From a virus: 46,514 bases of DNA. A program made the position numbers and the translations under genes. The notes below the pieces were generated by a model. That model was not told where the DNA came from, ran no database searches, and saw nothing but the letters and a program-made list of their open reading frames with translations. The stretch lies in the IMG/VR virus record IMGVR_UViG_3300046751_000142, positions 1 through 46,514 of that record, one strand, 5' to 3'. Positions 8,577-17,846 of the stretch are shown piece after piece. The first letter of the stretch is position 1. Each line of letters begins with the position of its first letter.

Positions 8577-9830
8577 ATGGGGTTTTTATCTAAAGTTTTT
8601 AAAGGCGTTAAAAAAACTTTTAAAAAAATAGGAAAAGGAATTAAGAGTGCTTTTAAGTCTATAGGCAAGTTTATGGACAAGATTGGCATTGTAGGCCAGA
8701 TAGGCCTGTCTCTTATGTTGCCGGGCATAGGACAAATGCTTAGTAGTACGTGGGGCAGCATGGTAGGTGTCTTACAAGGTTATACGGGCGTTGGCTCTTC
8801 TGTCATTCAAGGCGCTGGGAATTTTTTACAGAGAGCAACAGAAATTGCTGGCGAGATGGGCCAATCGTTTTCAACAATTACTGAAGGCGTTAAGAATGTT
8901 GTTGGTGAAACTCTTAAGTTTGGTGCAAATAAGCTAGGCCTTGGTCAAGTTGCGTCGGGCTTGGGCGAGCGTTTTGGATCACAGTACTTAACAGATCTTG
9001 GAACCAGTATCAACAACGCAAGCTTAGACAGTATTGGAAAAACATTCAACGCTAGTGTTGATAGTGTTATGGAATCTTTTTCTACTGAAGCTTTAGGTCC
9101 AGACAGTGCATTTCAAACTGCTCGAAGAGAGCAGCTAGGCATCGCTGATGTTAAAGACCCTGTTTCTTTACAACCTAAAATAGAAGTTACTCCAGATTTA
9201 GCTACACCAGATGTAGCAATGAAAGAGATACAAACAGATTCTTTGTTATCGCCAGAGATTGATGTGACTCCTCCTAGTGTTGGTGATCCTTCTGCTGTTG
9301 TTAATCGCAAGCTTTCAGTACAGGCAGAAGCTGCTCTTGATAGTGCTTTCGATAAAGAATTTAATGTTGGTTTTACACCAGAAGAGTTGTCTGAGCTTAG
9401 ATCAAAGCAGTACTTTGCGTCTACAGATGCTTCAACAATACCTACAAAAACTATTACTTCTGAGATACAAGAAGAAGCAGCAAAAGAAGGCTTTATTGAT
9501 AAAACACTTCGTTTAAGTAGAGAGAAACTTCAAGAGCTTCCACAAGAGGCCGTGGATAAGCTTGGAAAAACTATTACTGATCTTCCCTCTCAGTTTGCTA
9601 GAAGGGCTGCTGGACTTGATCCAGATCCAGTATACAACCAAGTGTCTTACGCTACTGTCGTTCCAACAATTCAAGAGGCTCCAATGGTTGGCTCACAATC
9701 AATGATGGACCCCGTGCAATATGTAGCTAATAATCAACAGGCAATGGGATTAGAACCTTTCGGTCTCAACGCTAACATGTACAACGCAGCAACTTACATG
9801 AATACAATGCGTAAGTACGGTTTCGCATAA
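8577..9830 (+). CDS. Putative virion protein with Lys-rich amphipathic N-terminus
   Basis: A 417-residue protein. Residues 1-37 (MGFLSKVFKGVKKTFKKIGKG...) are strongly basic and amphipathic. A hydrophobic glycine-rich stretch follows (about 38-80: IGIVGQIGLSLMLPGIGQML), a pattern expected of a membrane-interacting peptide. The rest is helical and acidic, without a known domain. GGAGGT in the end of the preceding gene is its ribosome site, so the two are coupled. In the row of large virion genes it could be a membrane-active ejection protein. The role is inferred. Confidence 0.75.
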   Translation: MGFLSKVFKGVKKTFKKIGKGIKSAFKSIGKFMDKIGIVGQIGLSLMLPGIGQMLSSTWGSMVGVLQGYTGVGSSVIQGAGNFLQRATEIAGEMGQSFSTITEGVKNVVGETLKFGANKLGLGQVASGLGERFGSQYLTDLGTSINNASLDSIGKTFNASVDSVMESFSTEALGPDSAFQTARREQLGIADVKDPVSLQPKIEVTPDLATPDVAMKEIQTDSLLSPEIDVTPPSVGDPSAVVNRKLSVQAEAALDSAFDKEFNVGFTPEELSELRSKQYFASTDASTIPTKTITSEIQEEAAKEGFIDKTLRLSREKLQELPQEAVDKLGKTITDLPSQFARRAAGLDPDPVYNQVSYATVVPTIQEAPMVGSQSMMDPVQYVANNQQAMGLEPFGLNANMYNAATYMNTMRKYGFA

Positions 9831-9843
9831 GGAACAATAACAC

Positions 9844-10449
9844 ATGAACGAAGAATATAATCAAATGGTTTTAACGGGCGGAAGACCTATTCCGGGTCAA
9901 AGCCTGACAAGCGATCCTTCAAGCCCAGCGCCATATGAAAAGCCTCCACAATATACTTCTATTCATGAAGCTGCCGAAGAAATTTTTGAAAGGCTTATTG
10001 AAGAACAGACTTATAAAGAAATAATGGGTCTTCTTGCTGAAGATGTGCCTGTCATGGATATTGTACAGACTCTTTTGTTTACTGGATTTAAAGAAGGCAA
10101 GTGGAATCCTGATTTGATGTTGATGCTTGTTGAGCCTGTAGCTTACATGATTTTAGCGCTTGCTGAACGTGTGGGTATTGATCCAAAAATCTATACAGGC
10201 GAAGAAGACGACGAAGCTGAAGATCGCGTGTTGGGCGTCGAGCTTGAAAAAGAAAAGTTAGAAAATATTAGAAAACTTGCTTCGCTTGGTAAAACACCTT
10301 CAAGTGCTATTACTCCTGAAATGGTAGAAACAATAGAAGCATTACCTGTGCCAGAAATTCCAAGTCTCATGGAGCGTCCTCAAGAGGAATCTCTTCCTGT
10401 TGAAGGAAGTTTACTTGCACAGCAACCTGCTGAAGAGGAAGAAGTATAA
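9844..10449 (+). CDS. Conserved virion-type protein, acidic
   Basis: A 201-residue acidic protein with a Pro-rich N-terminus carrying PGQSLTSDPSSPAPYEKPP. A helical core contains EAAEEIFERL, GFKEGKWNPDLMLMLVEP and a hydrophobic AYMILALAERVGI. The tail is Glu-rich (PAEEEEV). The PGQSLT..P..PAPYE motif followed by GKWNPDL is familiar from structural-region proteins of marine phages, but its function is not established. Its stop overlaps the ATG of the next gene by one base. Confidence 0.7.
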   Translation: MNEEYNQMVLTGGRPIPGQSLTSDPSSPAPYEKPPQYTSIHEAAEEIFERLIEEQTYKEIMGLLAEDVPVMDIVQTLLFTGFKEGKWNPDLMLMLVEPVAYMILALAERVGIDPKIYTGEEDDEAEDRVLGVELEKEKLENIRKLASLGKTPSSAITPEMVETIEALPVPEIPSLMERPQEESLPVEGSLLAQQPAEEEEV

Positions 10450-11873
10450 TGGCTATTCAACAATTTGGTGAGTCTCTTTTAGCGGATATTCGCAAAAGAA
10501 AAGAAGACGAGCAAAGAGCTTTTCGTAAACAACAAGAGCGGGAAGCTATGCTCGGTCTCGGTGTTAAGCTTGCAACTAAAATAGGCAACGAACGACTTGC
10601 AAATAAAACAGCTGAATTTTTAAAGCAAGAGCCTATATATGATCAAACACTGATTCAAAAAAGCGCTAACAGAGCGCAAACTGTTCAATCAGGCATTCAA
10701 CAACAATTAGATTCTCAAGGCTTAGACATAGAAACTTGGGCTTACACCCAAGCAAAACCGATTGTTGAGGCTGGGATAAAAGCACAGTTACAAGATCCTA
10801 GTCGGACTACAGAATACACTGACTATGCTTCTGTTGTAGATGCACGAACAAAGGCTGTTGCAAAGACGTATGCAGACAGCTACAGAGAGCTTACAAGACT
10901 TTCAGATAGAGTTCTTTCAGAAGAAGATTTTGAAGCACAACTGGCTTTACATACTAACAAAGGCCTTAGTCAAGATGTAGGGCAGTACGCTCTTAGAGAA
11001 ATTTCTGAGTTTTTTGGCGGCAAATCTAGAGAAGATATAGAACTAGAAGCTTTGACTGCTATAACTGAAGGGCCTATGGCACAGAATGCACAGGCACTAG
11101 ACACCTTTATGAAAGCTTATAGATCTGTTGGTAGCCTTGCCAGAGCGCAAGACTTTACAGACGTAGTTGTTGGTAAGATTAGCGATGACAAGCTAATAAC
11201 CGTAGAAGAGGACGAGCCTATTACATCGGGTGGAGGTGTGCAGTCAGTCACAAGAGTTAAAACATACGACCCTTCTAAAAATAACGCGCTTGTTTCCAGT
11301 AAGCTGAAAAAGGATAGTGAAGGAAATGTTGCTGTCAGTACTTTGTTTCAAGATCCTGATAAAGCAGCAGACGATTTCCACAAATTATTAGGAATTGTAA
11401 ATCCTGTTACAGAAGCAAGGTTTACTTTAAACGAGCCGGGACAGGCTCTTTTTAGAAATAGATTAAACGCTATGCTGGTTGACCCAGACCCTAAAAAGCG
11501 TTTAGATGTTACTAAGCTTACAGCTGAAACATACTCGGCTGTTTTTAAAGAATATTTATCTATTGCATCAGAATCAAAATATCAAGCAAATTCTCTTCGT
11601 GCTCAACTTGTAACCGAGGTTGGTACAGCAATGCTAAGAGAAGATCTTCCTTATCTGCAAGGGCTAACTAGAGAATTTCAGCTAAACCCTACACCAGAAA
11701 ATCAACAAGCCGTTATGACAGAAGTTTACAGGTTTGTTGACACGCTGATGGGAGTAAAAAGAGAGGCTGAAGATGTAGAAGATTTCTCTGTTCTTTCATC
11801 AGGAAGCGGCAGTCCTATGCCAGTACCTTCAAGTGTTATTGATTTTGTATTACAAGGAACGCCAAAAAGATGA
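10449..11873 (+). CDS. Putative internal virion protein
   Basis: A 474-residue, largely helical protein. The N-terminus (about 1-60) is charged and coiled-coil-like, with KRKEDEQRAFRKQQERE. No signal peptide, membrane segment or catalytic motif is visible. Its position, just before a 1393-residue protein and the endolysin, and its co-translation (ATGA overlap at 11870-11873) parallel T7 gp15, which sits before gp16. It is probably an ejected core protein. The assignment is by context. Confidence 0.7.
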   Translation: MAIQQFGESLLADIRKRKEDEQRAFRKQQEREAMLGLGVKLATKIGNERLANKTAEFLKQEPIYDQTLIQKSANRAQTVQSGIQQQLDSQGLDIETWAYTQAKPIVEAGIKAQLQDPSRTTEYTDYASVVDARTKAVAKTYADSYRELTRLSDRVLSEEDFEAQLALHTNKGLSQDVGQYALREISEFFGGKSREDIELEALTAITEGPMAQNAQALDTFMKAYRSVGSLARAQDFTDVVVGKISDDKLITVEEDEPITSGGGVQSVTRVKTYDPSKNNALVSSKLKKDSEGNVAVSTLFQDPDKAADDFHKLLGIVNPVTEARFTLNEPGQALFRNRLNAMLVDPDPKKRLDVTKLTAETYSAVFKEYLSIASESKYQANSLRAQLVTEVGTAMLREDLPYLQGLTREFQLNPTPENQQAVMTEVYRFVDTLMGVKREAEDVEDFSVLSSGSGSPMPVPSSVIDFVLQGTPKR

Positions 11874-14800
11874 ATAGAACCGTCACTCTACCCGGAGGAA
11901 AGCAATATAAAAATGTTCCTCCCAATATTACAGACGAAGACGTTTTAAGAATGCATTTAGCACGACAGGCTGAACAAATAGAGCAGCCTGCTTTAATAGT
12001 GCCAGAAGAAGAAATAGAAAAAAATACTGTGCCTGATCCTTCTATTCAAGAAGAACAGGAGGACGGTAGCACTATGTCTGCTTTCGGATCAGATGTAGCT
12101 AAAATGTTTTTAAGAACTGGACAAGGCGCAGCTACATTTGCAGCAGACAGTGTAAACGTAGTAGGACGTATGTTGGGTAGTGAAGAAGATATTATTCCTG
12201 AGTATGCAGTAAAACAAGCACCTGCAAGTCTTGTAGGGTCTATTCCAATTATAGGAGACGACATTGTTGCAAACTTTATAGAAGAAGACTTTTCTATAAA
12301 GCAACCAGAAACTATTGGAGGTATGGCTGCTGAAGTAGTTCCGTATGTCATAGGAGGTGGAGCTATTTATAAGTCTTCTGCTTTATCTAAAGCCCCAAAA
12401 ATAATAAAGGGCGCTTTGTCTGGTGCTACAATAGACCAAGTATTATACACTGCAGACGACGAAAACTTAGTAGACGTATTAGACGATGCAGAGCTTATTC
12501 AGGCAGAAGGCATATTTAGAGATGTAGCTGATTTCTTAGTTTCAAATGAAGACGATACAGTCTTAGAAAAAAGAATGAAGTATCTTATAGATGGCGCTAT
12601 TGTTGGTGGGACTATCGGCGCAATCTTCACTACACCACAGCTTGCTGCTGCTGCGGCTAGAACGTATAAAAAGAAAGTGCATAACTTGACAGATGAAGAA
12701 CTTTCTGATGTCTCTATGTCTGTATTAAAAGACGCTAGAGCAGCTGCTAAGTACAAAGAATCGGACGGGACAGAGCTTTCTTTTACTGAGACTGCTGAAA
12801 GCCTAGCACAAATTGAACAGCAAAATAGTAGCCTACTAAAAAGATTTAAGCAACAGTTTTTTACTTCTCGTGGCTACCTAACTCCTGCTGCCTTTAGTGC
12901 GTTCAATGAATCTCAATACGCACAAAGACAGCTAGTTAAGCAAGCAGAAAATATTTCTCAAAGACTGCAGCAAAGAATAAACAAGCTAGGGGATGAAGCA
13001 ACAACTGAGAATGCTTCTCGAAATGTAGAGAAGGCCTTGACAGATCCTTTCTTTGGTTTAACAGTTAAAGTTAAAACTGCTCAGCCTATTTCAGATGAGC
13101 AAAAAATTAGACTTCTAACTAAAAACTATTCTCTAACTCCAGAAGTTGCTGAGACAGTTTTAGAAGCTAGGAAGTTAATCGACGATCTCTCTACGACTCT
13201 AGCTAACTCTAGCATTCCACAAGACAACGAATTACGTCAAACTATTCTTGGAAATGTCGGCGAATATATGAGAAGGTCTTATCGACTTTTTGAAGATGTT
13301 GGCTATGTTCCATCACAAAACTCCGTGGATAAAGCAATAAGATACTTAGAAGGCACTGGTCTTTCTGCAGAACAAGCAAGAGGACAGGTAGACGCTATTC
13401 TAAAACAAGCGGGAAACGCTAAGAACGTCAACGAATACTTTAGCTACCTTGGAACCTTAAATAAAAAAATCCTTACTGAGAAAAAAGAAATACCTCAAGA
13501 GCTTAGAGAGTTGATGGGCGAAATTGAGTCGCCTTCTGAAAATATTATCTTAACAGTTTCTAAGTTGGCACAACTGACAGAAACAAACAAGTTCTATAGC
13601 AACATAAAAGCGCTTGGAGAGTCCCCTAATCATCGCTATATCTTTGATGAAGAAAGGACGCTAGATAATGGAACTCAGTTTACTACGATGATTCAAGGCA
13701 CAGGATCTGAGTTAGACGGTAAGTTTACTACTCCAGAAATTGCAGCAGGCATACTTAGAAAAGAATGGGATGCAGACTTCAAATCACAAGGTCTTGGCAG
13801 AATAGGAAATTATTTTGGCGCAACCAAATCGTTTTCTCAAAAAATGAAAACTGTTTGGAGCCATGTAACACACTTACGTAACGTAATGGGCGGTTTTCAG
13901 TTTGGTATTGCTAACGGGATAAATCCTTTTGCTATTATCAATGGAGACGCTGCTGAAACACTGTGGTATCAGGCTAGGAACTTAGACGATAAAACAGTTA
14001 CAGACAAGTACGAAGAGTATTTGAAGTATGGTGTGATTAATACAAACGTGCGTGTCAACGAAATGAGAAGGCTTTTGGATGCAGGCATGGATTCTAAAGG
14101 CTCACGTTTTGTAAATAAACTTGAAGAGTATGTTCCGGGTTATGGCTTTGCCAAGGCTGCAGATAAAATAGGCACTGAAGTCTACATGGCTGTAGATGAT
14201 TTCTATAAAATCAATGCGTTTGAATTTGAGCTTAAAAATCTACAAAAAGCTTTCCCAGACCAAAGCATAGATGTTCTAAAAGAAGAGGCCGCGAGAAAAG
14301 TACGACAGACTTTCCCTAACTATGACAGAGTTACAAAAGGAATTAAGGCATTACGCTATCTTCCTATAGGAAACTTCGTATCGTTCCCTACTGAAATCTG
14401 GAGAACAACTGTAAATATTGTACAAGAGGCATCTAAAGAAATAACATCGGGTAACGAAGTTCTTGCACAAAGAGGCTTGACTCGTCTAGCAGGCCTAGTA
14501 ACTCAAGGATCTGTTTTTGCAGGAGGCGGTGCTGCTACAGCACAGATGGCTGGGCTTGGTCCAGAAGAAGAAGCAGCAATTCAAGAGATTTCAAAAACTC
14601 CTTGGTCTAACGCTCCTCGATTAGTTACTCGAATTGATGGAGAGCTATACACAGTAGACACCCAGTTTATTGATTCTTACTCTACCATAAAACAGCCTAT
14701 CCTAGAAGCTTACAATGAAATAAGAAGTGGAGAGTTAAGAGGACAGGCGCTAACTGACTACTTAGGAAAAGCCGTAGGTGCGGCAGTACTAAATAGCTTA

Positions 14801-16051
14801 GAGCCTTACATAGGTGAGGCGATGGTTACTGAGGCAGGATTAGATGCTTTCGTTGCTTCAACTTCAGAGTCTGGAAGAACTAGAACAGGTAAGCAGCTAT
14901 TCCCTGAAGAGATGGATACACCAGAACGCATGTTAGTAGGTTTTCAGCACGTGGCAAATGCTTTTGTACCCGGAACTGCTAAGAGCGCTTATGACGCTTT
15001 TGTTGCATATAATTCAGAAACTCCACAAGATTTAAAATCAGAATTTTTAGTTAACGTAACGGGCCTTAGATTTAGTAAAGTAGATCCTGCAGAAACATTG
15101 AAATATGCTTCACTTGAATACAAGAGAAGAAAAGGGAACATAACTTCTTCACTGCCCGAACAAGGAGACTCACCTGAAGCTATGTTCAATGCTCACGTTG
15201 AAAGACAAAAAGATTTGTATGAGCTTCAGCAAGAATACTACGGCAAGTACGCAGCAGCTAAAATTCTTTTAAGCGATAAAGAAATAGACGACATATTAAA
15301 AAGATCTGCGATTACCAAATCAGATCGAAGACAATTTGCTGTTGGTCGGTTTAGTCCGGAAAACTATAACGCTACATACCGATCTGATCTGTTGAGAGAC
15401 ATGGGAGTAACGACTAGAGATTTGTACATTCATGAGCAAAGCATCATGGATGCAAACAGGAACATGTCCAAAACTCCTTTAATGTATGTTGAGCCTAAGG
15501 AAATTGAAGAAGGCTTTGAAGTTGAACGTCTTCCTTACGCCAAAGGCGGCGAGGTCGTAGTACCTAACGCGCCTGTTGAACCTGATGAGCGTATCGACAA
15601 GATGACAGGACTGCCCTACAACATCCAAGCTGGGTCAGCCTTCGTAGATGAAGAAGATCCTGAGAAGCGTATGTTGTTTAATCTAGGCGGCATTGTCTCT
15701 AAAGCCCTTGGAATCTCTGAAGATGACATAGCTTGGGCTAAAAGCATGAGCAAGAAGTATCCAGAGGCTGAAGAGCTAGATGGTCGTGGCGATGCTGCAA
15801 GACACTTAGCACTTGGTTGGCTTGCAAAGCAATCTAACTATCCTTCGTTTTCTAAGTTTGCAGCAAACGCACGAGAGTTTGTCGAGTTTGATGTTAAGGG
15901 TGGTGCTATGGACATAGAGAATAATAACAGAGGCTTTGACATAAACGCAAGTACTTTCGAAGAAGCTGAAAAAGAAATTCAAAGGCTTATAAACAGCGGA
16001 GAAGTAACTTACTATACTCCCAAAGAAAGTAAAGAGATGCGAGGATACTAA
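11870..16051 (+). CDS. Giant internal virion protein with C-terminal DUF6973-like domain
   Basis: A 1393-residue protein, near the size of T7 gp16 (1318) and in the matching place. The N-terminus (TVTLPGGKQYKNVPPNITDEDV) is typical of phage internal proteins. Gly/Ala-rich hydrophobic patches near residues 155-185 and 240-265 could insert into membranes. No transglycosylase motif was seen, unlike T7 gp16. Near residue 1230 lies PVEPDERIDKMTGLPYN, a motif I associate with marine phage virion proteins. Residues about 1285-1393 contain DGRGDAARHLALGWLAKQ and MDIENNNRGFDIN. This Asp/His pattern with an N-N-x-G block resembles DUF6973-type domains. A role in DNA ejection is inferred. Confidence 0.75.
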   Translation: MNRTVTLPGGKQYKNVPPNITDEDVLRMHLARQAEQIEQPALIVPEEEIEKNTVPDPSIQEEQEDGSTMSAFGSDVAKMFLRTGQGAATFAADSVNVVGRMLGSEEDIIPEYAVKQAPASLVGSIPIIGDDIVANFIEEDFSIKQPETIGGMAAEVVPYVIGGGAIYKSSALSKAPKIIKGALSGATIDQVLYTADDENLVDVLDDAELIQAEGIFRDVADFLVSNEDDTVLEKRMKYLIDGAIVGGTIGAIFTTPQLAAAAARTYKKKVHNLTDEELSDVSMSVLKDARAAAKYKESDGTELSFTETAESLAQIEQQNSSLLKRFKQQFFTSRGYLTPAAFSAFNESQYAQRQLVKQAENISQRLQQRINKLGDEATTENASRNVEKALTDPFFGLTVKVKTAQPISDEQKIRLLTKNYSLTPEVAETVLEARKLIDDLSTTLANSSIPQDNELRQTILGNVGEYMRRSYRLFEDVGYVPSQNSVDKAIRYLEGTGLSAEQARGQVDAILKQAGNAKNVNEYFSYLGTLNKKILTEKKEIPQELRELMGEIESPSENIILTVSKLAQLTETNKFYSNIKALGESPNHRYIFDEERTLDNGTQFTTMIQGTGSELDGKFTTPEIAAGILRKEWDADFKSQGLGRIGNYFGATKSFSQKMKTVWSHVTHLRNVMGGFQFGIANGINPFAIINGDAAETLWYQARNLDDKTVTDKYEEYLKYGVINTNVRVNEMRRLLDAGMDSKGSRFVNKLEEYVPGYGFAKAADKIGTEVYMAVDDFYKINAFEFELKNLQKAFPDQSIDVLKEEAARKVRQTFPNYDRVTKGIKALRYLPIGNFVSFPTEIWRTTVNIVQEASKEITSGNEVLAQRGLTRLAGLVTQGSVFAGGGAATAQMAGLGPEEEAAIQEISKTPWSNAPRLVTRIDGELYTVDTQFIDSYSTIKQPILEAYNEIRSGELRGQALTDYLGKAVGAAVLNSLEPYIGEAMVTEAGLDAFVASTSESGRTRTGKQLFPEEMDTPERMLVGFQHVANAFVPGTAKSAYDAFVAYNSETPQDLKSEFLVNVTGLRFSKVDPAETLKYASLEYKRRKGNITSSLPEQGDSPEAMFNAHVERQKDLYELQQEYYGKYAAAKILLSDKEIDDILKRSAITKSDRRQFAVGRFSPENYNATYRSDLLRDMGVTTRDLYIHEQSIMDANRNMSKTPLMYVEPKEIEEGFEVERLPYAKGGEVVVPNAPVEPDERIDKMTGLPYNIQAGSAFVDEEDPEKRMLFNLGGIVSKALGISEDDIAWAKSMSKKYPEAEELDGRGDAARHLALGWLAKQSNYPSFSKFAANAREFVEFDVKGGAMDIENNNRGFDINASTFEEAEKEIQRLINSGEVTYYTPKESKEMRGY

Positions 16052-16053
16052 TA

Positions 16054-16479
16054 ATGAAAAGACTCATAGAAACTCTAAAGCGTCATGAAGGCGTCAAGTA
16101 CTATGTCTACAAAGACCACCTAGGCTACGAAACTATTGGCGTAGGTCGATGCTTAAAAGAAGGTGTTGGCTTAGGGCTTACTCACGACGAAGTAGATTAC
16201 CTTCTAATGAATGATATTAATCGTTGTCTCGAAGAGCTAGATGCGGCTTTTCCGTGGTTCAAAGATCTTACAGAGATCCGAAGAGAGGCAATGATAAACC
16301 TGTGTTTTAACTTAGGACTCACACGTCTCAGAAAGTTTGAGAAGGCTTTGGCAGCTATGTCAATTCACAACTACGAAGAAGCAGCCAATGAATTTTTAGA
16401 CAGTCGATGGGCTAAACAAGTAGGTAATCGAGCAAAAGAGGTTACTGAGATGATACGCACTGGAGAGCAACATGCCTAA
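16054..16479 (+). CDS. Endolysin, T4-type lysozyme (GH24 muramidase)
   Basis: A 141-residue lysozyme cutting the MurNAc-GlcNAc bond of peptidoglycan. The GH24 triad is visible as E12 (KRHEG), D21 (YKDHLG) and T27 (YETIGVG), matching E11, D20 and T26 of T4 lysozyme. The C-terminal LDSRWAKQVGNRAKEV block is the usual family ending. There is no signal peptide or N-terminal anchor, so it should cross the inner membrane through the holin encoded at 3538, or the holin-like protein at 17219. Its end overlaps the next gene by 8 nt. Confidence 0.95.
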   Translation: MKRLIETLKRHEGVKYYVYKDHLGYETIGVGRCLKEGVGLGLTHDEVDYLLMNDINRCLEELDAAFPWFKDLTEIRREAMINLCFNLGLTRLRKFEKALAAMSIHNYEEAANEFLDSRWAKQVGNRAKEVTEMIRTGEQHA

Positions 16480-16762
16480 GAAAAAAGATCCGAGGCTAGA
16501 AAGGGCAGGAGTAAGTGGCTACAACAAACCGAAACGTACACCCAATCACAAAACAAAGTCACACGTCGTGGTGGCAAAGGAAGGAGATAAAGTTAAAACA
16601 ATTCGCTTTGGTCAGAAGGGCGCGAAAACTGCAGGCAAACCAAAAGCAGGTGAGTCAGAGCGCATGAAAGCAAAGAGGAAGTCGTTTAAGGCAAGACATG
16701 CTAAGAATATTAAGCGAGGAAAGATGTCAGCGGCTTACTGGGCTGATAAAGTCAAATGGTAG
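16472..16762 (+). CDS. Small basic protein, conserved in marine phages
   Basis: A 96-residue, very Lys/Arg-rich protein starting MPKKKDPRLERAGVSGYNKP and ending SFKARHAKNIKRGKMSAAYWAD plus KVKW. I recall this C-terminal SFKARH..NI..GKMSAAYWAD block from marine phages (perhaps Pfam DUF6321; the number is uncertain). Charge suggests nucleic-acid binding. It is the first of three basic small proteins in this late cluster. The function is unknown. Confidence 0.75.
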   Translation: MPKKKDPRLERAGVSGYNKPKRTPNHKTKSHVVVAKEGDKVKTIRFGQKGAKTAGKPKAGESERMKAKRKSFKARHAKNIKRGKMSAAYWADKVKW

Positions 16763-16947
16763 TAGATTTATTTACAAAGCATCCAAAGTCTGCTAATGAA
16801 ACATATTGGCAGCACTTAAAGCGAGCAGCTATGTTTTCAGGCTGGCTGTTTTTAGGAGGGGTTACGTGTGCAGTTCATGCAGTCTTTCCTTTTTTATTCA
16901 CTCAAACTGCAAGTAAGATAGTATGTAAATTATATACTAAATATTAA
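16756..16947 (+). CDS. Small membrane protein, DUF6356-like
   Basis: A 63-residue protein with FTKHPKSANETYWQHLKRAA followed by a hydrophobic stretch (FSGWLFLGGVTCAVHAVFPFLF). The F-x-KHP...ETY.QH....A...G...LGG..C..HA..PFLF pattern is that of the DUF6356 family, which I know mainly from alphaproteobacterial chromosomes. The family has no assigned function. Carriage by a phage hints at gene exchange with such a host. It overlaps the preceding gene by 7 nt. Confidence 0.75.
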   Translation: MVVDLFTKHPKSANETYWQHLKRAAMFSGWLFLGGVTCAVHAVFPFLFTQTASKIVCKLYTKY

Positions 16948-16991
16948 GCCGTGAGGCTATAGCACGTCGAGATGACGTTAGGAGATACACA

Positions 16992-17222
16992 ATGAATAAG
17001 TATATAGTGGCAGCAATGTTGCTGTCTGCTCCAGCATTTGGAGCTAATGGTATTCTCATACAGAAAGGAAATCAACAGTACGTGGTCATACCAGACTGTC
17101 AGATATCCGAAGATGTGAAAGATGTAAAGGTAAGACGCTTACATGTAGGCGCACCAGTTCACATGAAACATAGAGGGCGATTAGTTCGCTGTAGAATAGA
17201 AGAAATAGAGGAACGATCATGA
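16992..17222 (+). CDS. Small exported protein
   Basis: A 76-residue protein with a short signal peptide (MNKYIVAAMLLSAPAFGA, cut before NGIL) and two cysteines in the mature part (PDCQ and VRCR) that may pair in the periplasm. TTAGGAG lies about 9 nt upstream of the ATG. The mature chain is small, beta-rich and basic. It overlaps the following membrane-protein gene by 4 nt. The function is unknown; lysis or envelope modification is possible. Confidence 0.7.
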   Translation: MNKYIVAAMLLSAPAFGANGILIQKGNQQYVVIPDCQISEDVKDVKVRRLHVGAPVHMKHRGRLVRCRIEEIEERS

Positions 17223-17410
17223 CAATTAAACAAGCACTTAAATCACGAACAGTACAGTATGGCGTAGCTCTTGCTGTTCTTTCAGTTCTCCAAGGCTTTG
17301 TAGGTTTTCTTCCTGCTAATCCAGCTGTTCAGGCTATGGTAGGCTGTGCGATTGCAAGCGGTATTGTTGTTCTTCGATTCATGACTACTCAACCCGTGAG
17401 TCAAAAATGA
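17219..17410 (+). CDS. Holin-like small membrane protein
   Basis: A 63-residue protein with two hydrophobic segments, TVQYGVALAVLSVLQGFVGFL and PAVQAMVGCAIASGIVVLRF, and a polar C-terminus (MTTQPVSQK). This shape is common among small phage holin-like proteins near endolysin genes. The endolysin lies about 0.7 kb upstream. It could be a second holin or an antiholin to the three-helix holin at 3538. This is an inference. Confidence 0.7.
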   Translation: MTIKQALKSRTVQYGVALAVLSVLQGFVGFLPANPAVQAMVGCAIASGIVVLRFMTTQPVSQK

Positions 17411-17595
17411 CAACAAAAAGAAAAACAAAGTCGAAAGTAAATGAGGCGGGTAATTATACTAAGCCTACTATGCGTAAGCGACTCTTCAACAAGATAAAGG
17501 CTGGTTCAAAAGGCGGTAAAGCTGGTCAGTGGTCTGCGCGAAAAGCTCAGATGCTTGCTAAAGAGTACAAGGCTGCAGGTGGAGGTTACAAATAA
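17407..17595 (+). CDS. Small basic protein with GQWSARKAQ motif
   Basis: A 62-residue basic protein with the core KAGSKGGKAGQWSARKAQML and the end YKAAGGGYK. The KAGSKGGxxGQWSARKAQ motif recurs in short proteins of marine phages and some large viruses, as I recall; its function is unknown. It starts 4 nt inside the preceding gene and ends one base into the next. A nucleic-acid-binding role is suggested only by charge. Confidence 0.75.
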   Translation: MTTKRKTKSKVNEAGNYTKPTMRKRLFNKIKAGSKGGKAGQWSARKAQMLAKEYKAAGGGYK

Positions 17596-17846
17596 TGGCT
17601 CTCAAGAAGTCTCAGAAGTCTCTCAAGGCTTGGACAAAACAAAAGTGGCGTACTAAGTCGGGCAAGAAATCCAGTAAGACTGGAGAGAGATATTTACCTG
17701 AGAAGGCTATCAAGGCTTTGTCCGCCAAAGAGTACGCCGCCACTACTAGAAAGAAGCGAGAAGATACTAAGAAGGGTAAGCAACACAGCAAGCAACCTAA
17801 GCGTATCGCCAAGAAGACTCGCGCCTACCGCTCTAAGAAATCCTAG
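17595..17846 (+). CDS. Small basic protein, DUF5872-like
   Basis: An 83-residue Lys-rich protein with KAWTKQKWRTKSGKKSS, TGERYLPEKAIKALSAKEYA and KKGKQHSKQPKRIAKKTR. This order (WTxQKWxTKSGK, TGERYLP, A.L..KEYAAT, GKQ..KQP) matches the DUF5872 family found in phages and giant viruses. Its function is unknown. It is the last gene of the rightward unit. Its stop lies 14 nt inside the convergent gene from the left unit. Confidence 0.8.
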   Translation: MALKKSQKSLKAWTKQKWRTKSGKKSSKTGERYLPEKAIKALSAKEYAATTRKKREDTKKGKQHSKQPKRIAKKTRAYRSKKS

